Positions 1 through 11,756 of a stretch of 64,000 nucleotides of DNA are shown here, in pieces. This stretch comes from Symbiodinium microadriaticum (taxonomy: Eukaryota > Sar > Dinophyceae > Suessiales > Symbiodiniaceae): positions 353,330 to 417,329 of the forward strand of contig LSRX01000353.1 in NCBI GenBank assembly GCA_001939145.1. Reading direction: 5' to 3'. Every line of letters begins with the position of its first letter. Positions within the stretch are counted from its first letter, which is position 1. The position numbers were made by a program, and so were the translations under genes. Under the pieces are notes generated by a model, which saw nothing but the letters and a program-made list of their open reading frames with translations, searched no databases and was not told where the DNA came from.

Positions 1-60
1 TCAATGCTAACCTGTAGTTTGCAGTTTACAGACGTAAAGCACCAATTACGCATGACTTAC

Positions 61-216
61 CACAGCCTTCTCAAGCTTATCCAGTCGGCTGTAATTGCAA
101 AATGCGTGGTACAGCGGGCAGATGCGACGCATCCGTACCAACATGTAGGAGGTGTAGAGCAACATGTAGTCATCACCAGGAAGTCGGGAAAAAGAGGAAC
201 GTATTCCCCCAAGCTC
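61..216 (-). CDS. Candidate internal exon, unknown protein
   Basis: A 156-nt exon, phase 0 at both ends. The acceptor has a strong pyrimidine tract (TTTTTGGGTTTGGTAGTTTAG) and the donor is GCTGTG/GTAAGT. It encodes 52 residues including LPGDDYMLLYTSYMLVRMRR and ending SRLDKLEKAV. Third-position GC is high in the second half. I do not recognise the family. Further minus-strand donors at 920-927 and 1745-1750 suggest the gene continues to higher coordinates. Confidence 0.5.
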
Positions 217-364
217 CTAAACTACCAAACCCAAAAAAAAACGACCCCGACAATCAAGAGCGCCAAAATTGGAATCTCCCAGGAGCCTCAAAGCTGCAAG
301 GTTAGCTTTAATCCATAAGGCCTTTGGCACGAGTAGGTGGTGCGCTAGCTGTTTCGGCTCCGCG

Positions 365-736
365 TCACCTGGCCCGACACTGATCTAGAGCACTAAGTTG
401 GAGGTTAAAACCCTCGTTCTCGAGTCGAAGTAGTGGTCGGTTCGGCTGGCTGTAAACCCGAACGTGGTGCGGCTGGTTCCAAAATATGTGACGCCTTGTA
501 ATCTCTCCACTCCACAACAGCAGGATGATTTGGCCCGGCCACCCGACGATCCCTGCAGCCGCAGAAAATTTCGGACCGCGGAAAGTCCAGACTATTCCCA
601 TCCGGAATGGCATGTCATGCAGCTCCCTTTTCTTCAGATGCCGAATGAACAGGTTCGCCATGGGCTTAGGAGACCGTCTCAGCTGTTGCGACTGCTGCTG
701 GGAATCCCTCAACCAGTTTGTCGAGCTAGGCAGCAC
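365..736 (-). CDS. Candidate coding region, unknown
   Basis: A 123-codon open frame. Its middle reads MANLFIRHLKKRELHDMPFR and then MGIVWTFRGPKFSAAAG with high third-position GC. A possible acceptor GTGCTGCCTAG precedes it. It may be the next upstream exon of the gene seen at 61-216. Exact ends are unknown and both other minus frames are partly open. Confidence 0.35.
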   Translation of the reverse strand: MLPSSTNWLRDSQQQSQQLRRSPKPMANLFIRHLKKRELHDMPFRMGIVWTFRGPKFSAAAGIVGWPGQIILLLWSGEITRRHIFWNQPHHVRVYSQPNRPLLRLENEGFNLQLSALDQCRAR

Positions 737-1750
737 AAACTTTGATCATCTGCATCCCGCAGCAAGCAGCATCACCGCTTTAGCCGCTACGTCGGAGACC
801 AAGGGTAGCATATGGATTCAGCAGATAGTTCTCCCGGCAAGTCTTCGCGACAAGCGCTTGCTATTAAGAGCCGATTCGCGGCACGGAGAGGCACGAGCAG
901 ACCGCAGCAAACAGCGAAGAGACTTACCAGGCTTGCACGACTCTGCTTTTTCTAAAGAAGGCCGATCGTAGCTCAGAAAGCAAGATGATCAGTGCTCATC
1001 ACACTGCGAAATGGATGCTTCACTTGTGTGCGGTCCACCCGGGACATGGGTTCCGTCTAGTCGCCCCTCCTGAGAGGAATGACAATAGTGGGGCAATTGC
1101 CCCACATCGTTCAACGAGTCCGTGTTGCTGGGACTTGCCTTTGTCGATGCATGGAACTTAGTACGCAGAGTATACATCGACTGATGCATGGAACTTAGCT
1201 CGCGAACTTTCTATGTCGTATCATATAACGCGAAATTGCAATCATAGGCGCAATTACCTTGTACTGGTACTGTTGAGCATGTGACGGTACGTTTCTGTCT
1301 GCCTGCCGATCTGTCTATTCATCTGTTTGTATATGATTCTGCCGGTCGCTCTTTTGTCGTCTCTGAAAAGACACCGCACATGCATACCGAGGGACGCGGA
1401 ACCAGATGCAAGTTGGCTAACAGCCAGTATGTCAGCAAAAGGTAGCCAAAGGATCCGTATGGCAATCTCAGACATTCACAGGTAGACATTGATTCTGCAG
1501 GCTCCGCCGGAGGGACGCGGTGTCAAAAAGTGTCAGTCAGGTTCTGTGATCAGCAGATGAAACTAAACCCTGGGGGATCCCTCCGGCAGGGCCGCAAGAC
1601 ACCACAGCCGAAGAACTGGCCACTCTCCTTCCACTCGGTTCATGGATCTTCTGTGCAGAAACGCCGAAGTCGCACTTTTTGCGTTCCTAGGGGGCCGATG
1701 AATCCCGACAGAATCTGTTCGGCCGAAACAAAGCCTCTAAACAGACTTAC

Positions 1751-1827
1751 GGACATGTGATCGCTGTCCTCGCCTGATGTTCTAGAAACTTCTAGATCTA
1801 GGCTGGCCATATTGGTCTCTTTGTTTT
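1751..1827 (-). CDS. Candidate short exon, unknown
   Basis: A 77-nt piece between acceptor TTGCTTTCGCCAG and donor ATGTCC/GTAAGTC, reading ETNMASLDLEVSRTSGEDSD in one frame. Support is splice signals plus composition only. Confidence 0.3.
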
Positions 1828-1999
1828 CTGGCGAAAGCAAGTGTTTGGGAAGGAGGATTGCCATTGCCAATCCGTGTGGCATCGCAGTCCGAAGCATCAA
1901 CTGCGAGTTGAAAGCAGTTCTCTAATGGGCCTGCTTTTCAGGTCTTTCAGGAAAGCGCGTTTATTCACCACGGGTCTCTATTATCCTAACTGCCAGAAT

Positions 2000-2920
2000 C
2001 ACAGCCTATCGCTTCCGGACCGAGTTTGAGCTTCGTTCTGCGATCCCGGCCTGGGCCGCGCAACTGTTCTGTAAGCCAGGTCAAGGGCCCAGAAGCTCAC
2101 GGAAGGGCGCTACTTGCGGTAGATTCAGATGTGACAGGCTTAAGCAAGCGACAAGCATTAGACCTAGGGCACGCCTGGTGCTTTGCAAATATCGAACACT
2201 TGTCAAGGCTCGGTGGGAGCATCTCTAGGCCCCGGGAGCGTGTCTACGGCACGGTGAAGGAGGGAACATCCTCCTTGTATACGGAGAGCACATCGGCCTG
2301 AAGGAATGACAGCTCTTCCTGAAGTGCAGAGCGACTCTGAAGCAAATGCAGCAAGTTGAAAGCCTGCACCAAACGGAACCATGCTGAGACAGCGGGATGG
2401 AACGTGCAGCCCTAAAAGCTAAAACCCCTTCCTGGAACCCCACTACTGAATCTTAGAACACCAGCTGCCACTCCAATTCGTCGAGCTCAAGCATGTCCAA
2501 ACATGCTTGAGAACGCTCAGGAATCTCGGACCGTCTTGGCCTTGATGGGCTTCAGTCAGGAGGTATCATGGTGTGGAAGAACTGGCTGAAAGTCCCAGTT
2601 CGAAAACCAAGATTTTGGGTTTGGGCTCTCAACCCTCGTAGTAGATTAGTAGACACAACCATGTCTTCACAGCCAGGTTCAAGGCTCAAGGTTAGATTCT
2701 GAGATGCTCAGCATACAGAAGATGCGCTACTGTTGCCAGGATTTATATACTGGTAGTTGTCAATCGGAAATAGCTGACACCTCGATTACTACCTGCGACA
2801 TCATTGCTTCTATGCTTGCATCGTGGCTCCTATTTATGTCAGTATCTATCAATCTATATTTATTTATTACTTTCCATCTTTCCGTTTATCGATTCTGGAT
2901 GCGTGTGTTAAGCATGCAGT
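2000..2920. other. No clear gene
   Basis: Short open frames on plus (2026-2301) but no splice signals I trust. 2700-2900 is AT-rich. Confidence 0.5.
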
Positions 2921-3009
2921 CGTATGACCTCATTAGTAGTTGTGCTAGTGAGTCCCGCTTTCTCCCTGCTCATTAGTGCTGCTTTGGAAACTGGCGCACC
3001 AACAAGAGA

Positions 3010-3015
3010 CGGAGA

Positions 3016-3049
<34 letters not shown>

Positions 3050-3065
3050 CAGAGACAGAGAGAGC

Positions 3066-3096
<31 letters not shown>

Positions 3097-3340
3097 GGAC
3101 AAAGACCGGAAACACAGACATACAGACACACATGCATACACACATACATACATACATGCATACATACATCTGCGTATTAATATATATATATATATACACA
3201 CACATACGTGCATAATTACGTTACACTACATTACATTACATTACATTACATTACATTACATTACATTACATTACATTACATTGCACTACATTGCATATAT
3301 AGAGTTATTTCTATATAACACACACACACACACGCGCGCG
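3010..3340. repeat. Microsatellite cluster
   Basis: (GA)n, (CATA)n, (TA)n, a long (ATTAC)n run at 3218-3292 and (CA)n in succession. Confidence 0.95.
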
Positions 3341-3387
3341 TTGATGGCATGTTTATGAGACCCTCCAGGATTGGACAGCGCTTTCTA

Positions 3388-3480
3388 TTCACAGACAGGG
3401 TCTTCTGTTGGGCAGGGTCTTCTGCTACAAGGTCTTCTGTTCCACACTTCTGTTCAACACGCTCTTCTGTTCGACAGAAG
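3388..3480. repeat. Degenerate GGTCTTCTGTT repeat
   Basis: The phrase TCTTCTGTT recurs about six times at 16-18 bp intervals. Confidence 0.7.
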
Positions 3481-3602
3481 TTTCACCGTTCACGAGTTCT
3501 GACTCTATGTGGGGCTTGGGTTGGTTTGGTAAGGTACGGGGCTCGGCTTGGCTTCTCTAAACCTCAAACGTGCAAAAACGCACTACAGAGTATCTCTCGC
3601 TT

Positions 3603-3633
<31 letters not shown>

Positions 3634-4255
3634 GTAGGTAGGGTGGGAGACGGAGACAAAAAAGTGTGAGTGGAAGCTATGCCGAGAAATCGACATGACC
3701 GGAAGATCTGCTGGGTGGTACATCAATGGCCCGAGTCCCCTGAGCAGGTGCTGCGCATTAGACGCGAGGCACCAATTCCGGGTTGTTGTTGAATAATCAT
3801 CCGAGCCAAGCTGCAGATGCCTAGCCTCATCCAATCAATCTGTTCGATCTGATCTCAACGTTCTTGCTGCCCGCGCTCATGCGATACTCATTCATCCAGG
3901 GTCATCCCACTCAGCTCAGAGAGTTCTCGCTAGAAGCTATGAATGGGGAAAATGACAACAACAAGACAAGAGTAGCAACCATAGTAACAGAAGTATCTTA
4001 ATAGTAACAACTTACGACGAACAACCAATCAGACACTTATCATCACACGATTAAGAGTCATAATGAAACACTACTACGTGCTACCCCTCAAGGCGGTTAG
4101 GGCGAAGTGTCTTGAGCTCCGAGTCTTCATGGCAGCAAAGCCCGGATGCGTGCTGACAGAATCTTGGCGTCCTTCTCTGGCCTTCGCCCCCAAGGGTCGG
4201 CAAAGATAACTGGGCCCGGAATTAAGTGCTTGAGAATATGGAGATTGAAGGATTT

Positions 4256-5749
4256 GGGGTTCTAGATTAGGGCTTAGGGCGTTTAGGGTTTAGGGGTTAG
4301 CCCCAGAAGATAGGGTGGCTTAGGGATTTATTGAGGTACTCTGGATTTCAGGCTGCAGGCCTAAAGGGCTTGCAGGGCTCTGGTGTCGAATCCTCGGCTC
4401 AGGGTCGAGGCTGAGGCTGCCAATGAAATAGGATACGATATTACATGTCATTATCTTCCTATACTATATACTTAAATTCATGATCTGATATTATATACTG
4501 TTATAGGATGTAGAATAATAAATATACTCTATATATATGTATGTATATAACATGATATTACATTACATTACATCATTACATTATATTATCTTGTGCTATA
4601 TTACATTGTATTTTGGATGGTATTTGTATTCTATTCTATCATATAATATTCCGCTATATTGTAAAAAACCATATCATCGAATCTTGTAGAGGGTCTGTTC
4701 ATTTTCCAAGATTGCGAGTTGTTCGGCTGCGCACTCTCCGCCTCGCTCTCTGGTTCCCTGTGCCTTTGCTTTCACTCGGGCACCTTTCTGTCGTTTCCCT
4801 TTGTCAATGTAAATATGCTTCCGACTGTATGAACATTATACGCTCAGAGATCACTAGTCTTCCGATCTTCCCATCAGAATACGGGCCTGCAAATGGCTTG
4901 GTGCAAAAGCCGAGCCGAAGCTACCAGGTATCAGATACGATGAGAACACGGGCTCGGATTGTTTCCGACCCATACAAGAGGGACAAGAGCACATGAAAAG
5001 AGCCTCCGGAAACCTTGCAGCGGCCACCTTGGGTGATACCGTGTGGAGACAAGGGTCCCGAATTTCTACTGCAACCCATTACCAGAACCTGAGATGAAAT
5101 TGTGCCGCATCGGCATGCATGTGGCCAAGGTGGCTGCGAGTGCTCGGTTCATGTGCACTGTCGCGCATACCTTTGTCTTCGCGAGGTTCCTTGTACAGTA
5201 CTGGATTGCCCGAAGCTTTGTGATTCACCTGTCGCTTCGCCAAGCAGCGATCGCGAAATGATACAGCTTTGAAGGGTCAAACTACAAAGAGGAATCTACT
5301 GCTGACCCACAAGACCGCCCCCCCCCCCCCCCCCGTTTCACACCCCCTGCTGCTGAGCTTAAGGCGAAAGCGAGGTGCCCCACCCTGCACCACGGCCCCA
5401 AAACCCCAAGCTCTCATCCACTCGCGAAACCAGGAACACATTACTTCCCGGCAACCGGACAGAAAGGTCTGCGACCCTCCACTTTGCCTCCTCCGTAATA
5501 TCCCCTCCGCTACCCAACATGTTCCCTAATCACAATACCCTAAACGCTAGACCCTAAACCCTGATTATTGTGATTAAATTACAACGTCTAACCTCAGGAA
5601 GCTCTGGGCAGTAGGCGCGAATTCCATCGAGATCGGCTTCCCTCCAGGGCACAGCCGCTGTCTGGGCCGAGGCACCAGTGGTTCCCGAAACGAACTGCAA
5701 CCAAGACAAGAGCTTTTTTTACCATAAACCCTAAACCCTAAAGCCCTAA
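4256..5749. repeat. Three small telomere-like tracts
   Basis: TTTAGGG units at 4256-4306; CCCTAAA units at 5523-5563 and 5723-5749. Confidence 0.8.
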
Positions 5750-5991
5750 AGTTGACCTTACCAATGCCCTTGCTCTCCATTGTACTTCTAGCTGCTGACT
5801 CGAACTTCCCGAACCAACTACTGCTAGACTGCTGGCCACCTGATCATGATTTCGAGATTGCCTAAAGATGACCTGCGTCTAACTTGAGTATAGGCTTATC
5901 GGGACACGTCGTGCTTATTACCAAGAACGTCTGCCATTCCGACTGCTACTTGCTATTGCAAAACCCCGCCGCTGCCCTAGACACTTTTTCA

Positions 5992-6325
5992 GCTCTGCAA
6001 ATACACGTAGCAAAAGAGCTACTGAGGGCTTGGGCTGTGGGAACTGGCAGTTTTTATGAGGGCATCAAGCATGGGAAGCTGCGGGTATCCTGAAGAGTCG
6101 ACAGCAGAGTTTGCAGTTCAGGAACAAGCTTGCGGCTGGCGCATTGCGTCCTGGGGGTTTGAAATGTGCGCCCTGCACAGACGGCACGTGGACGATGGTC
6201 GATGCTTCTTTCAAGTCGAGATCGTCAAGCTTGGGCTTAGTCCGACATCCTATTCATCAATCATGCAAGCTCTGGACAGTCAATTTGCACGCATTGGCTT
6301 TCGGGAGACTTGGATACAAGCTTGA
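5992..6325 (+). CDS. Candidate plus-strand coding stretch, unknown
   Basis: Two overlapping frames look coding: LQIHVAKELLRAWAVGTGSF at 5994-6093 after acceptor ACTTTTTCAG, and then WRIASWGFEMCALHRRHVDD at 6100-6325. They are in different frames with no clear intron, so one may be chance or there is a frameshift. The minus strand is also partly open. Confidence 0.25.
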
Positions 6326-6592
6326 TCGGGCTGGCGGGTCCAGAGCGTTCACACTTCTTTACCGATGTGGATGGCTAGCCGGAGTTCTCCCGAATGCCGA
6401 GATCGATGGGAGCGCAAAGTCATGTCGCAGAGTGAGAGAGAGCTACAGGGTGCATGCTGCCAGTCTGCTTGAAGCCGGAACGAGAAAGACAAGCTAAACG
6501 CAAATCAGAAAACCTGAGCAAGAGACCTACCTAGGGATCCAAGAACCTACCGTTTTAAGGGCTCTACCCTCTAATTAAGGGATCATAACCTA

Positions 6593-6940
6593 CTATTTTG
6601 TAGGGTTTGGGGTCACAGGTATGCTTATAACCTCTGAACCAGAACTCGGCTCCCCAAACCTCGCGACCTTAGATCTCCGCAGGCACAGACCCTGCCATCC
6701 TCTATCAAGACTAGAGTTTCTGGTCGAAGCTTGAGATGAGTGTATAATCCCAGAGTCTGCATACCCCAACCACATCCCAACATCAAAGGCTCGGCCCAAG
6801 AAACGGGACACAAAGGCTGTAGCAAGTTCCGCAATTGCCTCAAGCCGAAACACATGCTCCCTGGATGCTAGAGGAACTGTGAGGAGGAATGTTGCGCAAT
6901 CACCTCCGATAACGAAGTCGTCAAGTATTGATGCGGAGGA
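6593..6940 (-). CDS. Candidate exon, unknown, partly hydrophobic
   Basis: Begins after acceptor AGGGATTTAAG and reads SSASILDDFVIGGDCATFLL followed by TVPLASREHVFRLEAIAELA. Upstream, a possible 65-nt intron (6941-7005, donor CACG/GTAGCG) joins it in phase 0 to an exon ending EAAQEVCQRCT. The frame runs to a TAA near an inverted-repeat sequence at 6593, so the true 3' edge may be earlier. Confidence 0.4.
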   Translation of the reverse strand, partial: SSASILDDFVIGGDCATFLLTVPLASREHVFRLEAIAELATAFVSRFLGRAFDVGMWLGYADSGIIHSSQASTRNSSLDRGWQGLCLRRSKVARFGEPSSGSEVISIPVTPNPTK

Positions 6941-7554
6941 CTTAAATCCCTGGCGTGTTCGAAGGGCGCTGTCAGAATGTGGCAACTTCCCTCCCCGGCC
7001 GCTACCGTGCAACGCTGGCAAACTTCTTGCGCAGCCTCGCTGCTAAAGCCTCCGAAATGGGGTAGGAATACATTCAACTCGTGGTTGCTGCTTTGGGGTT
7101 CCGGTGCAGGAACTGCAAGAACGGGGCTGTGCACAGGGCTTCTGAGGTTTGCGTTTGCGTTTGCTGCTGCTGCTGAAGAAAACGGTAAAGAGGACGACGA
7201 CCTGAACGAGGAGGATGATAGATAGTGGCTGCGCTGACGTTTCGACTTGTGCTGGAGTTTGTTTGGTATTAGATTTATGTAGGTCTGCACGCTTGTTGGA
7301 ATTGCTTGGCTGCCCTACCTTGCTTCGACTTTCAACCACATAAATAGGGCTGCTGGGACTTGGGAGATCTGATAGGTAAGCATTTTAACCCAAACGGTGT
7401 GATCCCCAGACTGAGAGCTCCTAAAAGCAATCAAAATGCAAGGCGCAAGTCCTGCAACGACGGCTGCTACAACAATCAACGGAACTCTGACTCCAACTGC
7501 TGCTGCTACAACTTCTGCTACTGCTGCTACAAAAGCAACAAACCACTACGCTGA

Positions 7555-7603
7555 TGCCAACTCTACTCCTTCTACCGCTACTACTGTTACAACAACAACA
7601 ACA

Positions 7604-7634
<31 letters not shown>

Positions 7635-7635
7635 T

Positions 7636-7689
<54 letters not shown>

Positions 7690-7692
7690 CGG
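7555..7692. repeat. (ACT)n trinucleotide repeat
   Basis: About 45 units with a few variants, ending near the sequence gap. Confidence 0.95.
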
Positions 7693-7712
7693 TAGCGGGC
7701 CAAGTGAGTTTC

Positions 7713-8582
7713 NNNNNNNNNNNNNNNNNNNNNNNNNNNNNNNNNNNNNNNNNNNNNNNNNNNNNNNNNNNNNNNNNNNNNNNNNNNNNNNNNNNNNNNN
7801 NNNNNNNNNNNNNNNNNNNNNNNNNNNNNNNNNNNNNNNNNNNNNNNNNNNNNNNNNNNNNNNNNNNNNNNNNNNNNNNNNNNNNNNNNNNNNNNNNNNN
7901 NNNNNNNNNNNNNNNNNNNNNNNNNNNNNNNNNNNNNNNNNNNNNNNNNNNNNNNNNNNNNNNNNNNNNNNNNNNNNNNNNNNNNNNNNNNNNNNNNNNN
8001 NNNNNNNNNNNNNNNNNNNNNNNNNNNNNNNNNNNNNNNNNNNNNNNNNNNNNNNNNNNNNNNNNNNNNNNNNNNNNNNNNNNNNNNNNNNNNNNNNNNN
8101 NNNNNNNNNNNNNNNNNNNNNNNNNNNNNNNNNNNNNNNNNNNNNNNNNNNNNNNNNNNNNNNNNNNNNNNNNNNNNNNNNNNNNNNNNNNNNNNNNNNN
8201 NNNNNNNNNNNNNNNNNNNNNNNNNNNNNNNNNNNNNNNNNNNNNNNNNNNNNNNNNNNNNNNNNNNNNNNNNNNNNNNNNNNNNNNNNNNNNNNNNNNN
8301 NNNNNNNNNNNNNNNNNNNNNNNNNNNNNNNNNNNNNNNNNNNNNNNNNNNNNNNNNNNNNNNNNNNNNNNNNNNNNNNNNNNNNNNNNNNNNNNNNNNN
8401 NNNNNNNNNNNNNNNNNNNNNNNNNNNNNNNNNNNNNNNNNNNNNNNNNNNNNNNNNNNNNNNNNNNNNNNNNNNNNNNNNNNNNNNNNNNNNNNNNNNN
8501 NNNNNNNNNNNNNNNNNNNNNNNNNNNNNNNNNNNNNNNNNNNNNNNNNNNNNNNNNNNNNNNNNNNNNNNNNNNNNNNNNN
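7713..8582. other. Assembly gap, 870 N
   Basis: No sequence. It lies between a trinucleotide and a hexanucleotide array, so the missing part is probably repeat. Confidence 1.
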
Positions 8583-8757
8583 GGACATAGACATACATAG
8601 ACATAGACATAGACATAGACATAGACATAGACATAGACATAGACATAGACATAGACATAGACATAGACGTAGACGTAGACGTAGACGTAGACGTAGACGT
8701 AGACGTAGACATAGACATAGACATAGACATAGACATAGACATAGACATAGACATATA
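8583..8757. repeat. Hexanucleotide array ATAGAC with a GTAGAC block
   Basis: About 28 units; units near 8666-8710 carry G in place of A, giving a sharp inner block. Confidence 0.95.
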
Positions 8758-9175
8758 TATGCACATATTCAGACATACACACTGCTAGCAGAAATTGAAC
8801 AGTCTCAACATGTATAATATGTATACATACATTGACACTAGTCACTACAGCTTGTATCGAGCACGGGATAGACGGCAATCCGCAATGCTTGCCAAAAACC
8901 GGATCGCACCGCCTCAAGTGTCAGGTGCAGTTAAGGTGCTAGGATGCAGAGCTCGCCGTGCCCCGGAGGTGCCCAAAGGCTAAACACGGCGGAGAGCTCG
9001 GCACAGTACCTCAGCGAAACCCAGTCAAGCATGGGTGTACTTGAACGGGCATCGAAGTATTGATGATGCCAGGCTCATCTGGGAATGTCAGCCATGACCG
9101 AAGTAATTGTAGCAACAGGTCGGCCTTCGGAGCAAAAGGCTTCAGTCTCGGTGGTGCTGTTCCCAGGCTAGTGAT

Positions 9176-10006
9176 TCACTTCTTGCTATGACCCTTATCG
9201 GCCTGCCGGCCAACAGACGTTGAAGACAGGTGCACGCCAGAAACTTGCCCCTGACAACATGTTGCCCACATAGTTGCAAAGAACGTATGATAGTCGCCTT
9301 TTAACAGCGATCTGGTAACAGCAGGATGCCGCGAGCACAACGACATGAACTTGGTACAACAAGTCAGTCTTATTTACTTAAGTTTCAGAGCTTACTTAGT
9401 GCATTCATCGCGCAGCAGAACGTTTGATACGGTTGAGGCATTCAGCTTTGTTGTAAAGACCTGCCCAAAACCACGAAGTAGGCCCACCTCATCTGTCCTC
9501 CTCCGTCGTTTAGAGATGCGGGTGTCTTTAAAGATCTGCATTTGGAAAAGGTCGAGGTGTTCGAGCCGAGCGAAACCCCAAGCCGCTAGTATTACCACCC
9601 CACTTGAACCGTTAGCGTGTAAGTGTAAGCTGCACTCGGAGTCGAACAGTATAGACCAGAGAGCTTTACGACGATGCGTGTTCTCCCCCAGAATTAGGCC
9701 CGTGTGTTGCAGTATCATGAATCCCTCTAGGGAGTCTTCATGCATAGCGGACTCTAGGCAGCTTAGCAGCGGGGGCGTTAAACTCCAGCAGCTAACTTCA
9801 TGCTTGATGTCTGCTCTCCGCCTGTGGCAGTAGACACAACAATCGCATGGACTGCGGAGGCTTTATGAACCCAGACTAGTACGTGCTTTCGGATAGCCCC
9901 ATACCAAACCTGATGCTAAAGGATCTATATACGTCTTCTAATTGAAACTGCTGCTCATAAAGCTTTCGTCGTTTAGCCGACTCTCCTCTCCACCCACCGC
10001 TGAGTT
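9176..10006 (-). CDS. Three-exon candidate gene 3' end, unknown protein
   Basis: Exons at 9910-10006, 9396-9851 and 9176-9311 join with agreeing phases across introns of 58 nt (CAG/GTTTGG to CCTCCGCAG) and 84 nt (ACTAA/GTAAGC to GCTGTTACCAG). The last ends at TGA. The large exon has 152 open codons and includes LWSILFDSECSLHLHANGSS and MQIFKDTRISKRRRRTDEVG. Its first part has a cysteine cluster, PCDCCVYCHRRR. The join at the 84-nt intron reads RDECT-K-SLLKGDYHTFF. The plus strand is also open here but is Ser/Arg/Cys-rich, as expected of a shadow. I do not recognise the family. Confidence 0.45.
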
Positions 10007-10039
10007 CTGTCCAGGGGCCGTGTAACGTTGACGACCAAG

Positions 10040-10539
10040 TGCTCCTGCGCTCCATAATGACGCATGCGCTCCTGCACGAGCGGCAAGGGTCGTGTTCCAC
10101 ACTTTCTACGACTACTTTTACTGCCACGATGACACGGCTGCAAACTTTGCCCCAGCTTTCTACAAGTCGGCCAAGTCCTGCACCGCGGACACAGTGGATT
10201 GGCGTCCTGACGGTTTCGCATGATGCCAGGCTGGAGAATTTCCGCGTTGCAACAACGAGACCTATCACAACATTTATGCAATTTAGGCGGTTTGATGCTT
10301 TGGTAGGGCTGAAAAAGTTTGGCCATTAGTATCTTCGGCGGGAGGTTCCAAGTTTCACGGGCGTAAGAGGTGAGGTCTTTCTGAACGACGAATTGTGGGC
10401 GCAGGGCTTGGAGCTACGTGACTGGGTAAGTAAGCCCCCGAAACCATAGACTTGCAAGATCACAACATCCGTGTTCGTACAAAATTGTCGCCTACATAAA
10501 CGAGCTTCACAGCTATATGAGTTTATAACAGATATGTAA
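10040..10539 (+). CDS. Candidate plus-strand exons, unknown
   Basis: Three pieces look coding. 10040-10217 reads FHTFYDYFYCHDDTAANFAP and then AFYKSAKSCTADTVDWRPDG, with high third-position GC, before TGA. 10330-10425 reads VRGEVFLNDELWAQGLELRD, with acceptor TTTGGCCATTAG and donor GACTGG/GTAAGTAAG. 10513-10539 continues in phase as LYEFITDM then TAA. The join between the first two pieces is unclear; a non-GT donor would be needed. Overlapping minus-strand frames exist, and the recognised genes of the window are on minus, which lowers confidence. Confidence 0.35.
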
Positions 10540-10590
10540 GTGTTTACGTACATGTACACAAAATGCGCTGCAGACGAAACAAAGGCATAC

Positions 10591-10982
10591 CTTTTGCTCG
10601 GAACCTAGAACAACCACGGCGTCAACACGGCCGCCTGCAGCGTACAAGTCGCGGATGCTGGATTGGATGAGGAACGTGATCTTGATCCAATCCTGCCGTG
10701 CCAAACTACAACCCCCTCTATCCAAGCCAAAAGCCCTCCTCCATCAAACCTGCTCATAAGCCCCAAATCCCCTGCCTCAGTGCCTAGTTAAACCTGACAT
10801 GTATGTGCGAACATCGCAGAACAGCTATGCAGTCGGTTCTCTGTCCCTGGTCAATGTATTCAGACGTCTGTTTACGTGTAGACTATAACTTGCGACTTCC
10901 AGTAGCGTTCGTTGGCTTCCCCGCTCCAAAACCCAACATGCTTGCTTTTCCTCCAATCCAAACTTCAACGTCATTGTTAATA
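10591..10982 (-). CDS. Two candidate exons, unknown
   Basis: Exon 10591-10692 is 34 codons, phase 0/0, between acceptor TTTGGCACGGCAG and donor CAAAAG/GTATGC. It reads DWIKITFLIQSSIRDLYAAG and then GRVDAVVVLGSEQK with 68% G or C at third positions. Exon 10876-10982 after TTTTATTTTATATAG reads MTLKFGLEEKQACWVLERGS and meets donor CTACAC/GTAAAC in phase 0. The function is unknown. Confidence 0.45.
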
Positions 10983-11756
10983 CTATATAAAATAAAAACC
11001 CGAAGATGAGCGCTGCCAACTCAACAGGTCATGTCAGTGGAAGCAACGCAACAGCCCTCATGTTCAAATCACTTGAACTTGGTGCCTCTGGGTACAAGGC
11101 CTTGGGAAACGGACGCAACGCCTGGCTCGGGCCGAAAATCTTATTCCGGGGCATGGGCTGGTCAGGCTTAGGTACGTGCTTCAGGCTTGAAATGATGATA
11201 AGTGATGCCTGGCCGAAGTGTTGGGAGAAAGTTTGCTGAACTTGAGAAGCATTCGGACAGCGACCTGTCAAATGGGCTTTCTGCCAGTGTACATTGTACT
11301 CGCAGTAATCCTTTACGTATGGCTTCGTTGACACACGCTTGGCCTGGCCTGAACGGTATCTCACGACATGCACCGGTTACACACCTTAACAATGAACGAC
11401 GACTGTAGGGCTGACGCTAACTGCAAGTAGAAGAGTAAGACTGAACATACAAAGAAATTAGCTGTGCTGGCGATGACCATGATGGTTCTGCACTTTTGAT
11501 TCGTCCGCTCGGCCTAAACAGCAACCACGATGACGACGGCAACAATAACAACAACGGCTACCTGCTGTAGCATGCTACCAACGCTACGACGGCTGCTCAT
11601 GCTGGCACTGGCACTACTGTCAATACTTGTGCGACTTCTTCCAACTCCGGAGATAAGCAACAGCAATAGCAAGATTTCACACAATCCGAAAACAGCCTAT
11701 CTTCCGTTTCGTGCTGCTGTCACCTAACCATCTAATTTCGCGCGTGCAGTTGTATT

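Noticed and set aside
1146-1198. Direct repeat GATGCATGGAACTTAG, 37 bp apart
   Set aside because: Only two copies with no terminal structure; could be target duplication remnants but nothing lies between to support an element.
2908-3358. Open frames of Arg/Glu, Leu/Ser or Thr/His repeats
   Set aside because: Pure products of (GA)n, (TA)n and (CATA)n microsatellites. The same holds for 22139-22755, 26194-26953, 32969-33356, 38974-39586 and 40571-41299.
7421-8917. Very long open frames across the gap
   Set aside because: They run through N bases and trinucleotide or hexanucleotide repeats; no protein can be inferred.
10215-10278. In-frame TGA followed by more open sequence, suggesting selenocysteine
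   Set aside because: No SECIS-like element was looked for successfully and an intron or stop explains it more simply.
11006-11408. Plus-strand frame MSAANSTGHVSGSNATALMF with a possible downstream hydrophobic end
   Set aside because: Two competing exon 2 frames and an overlapping minus frame; too weak to list as a gene.
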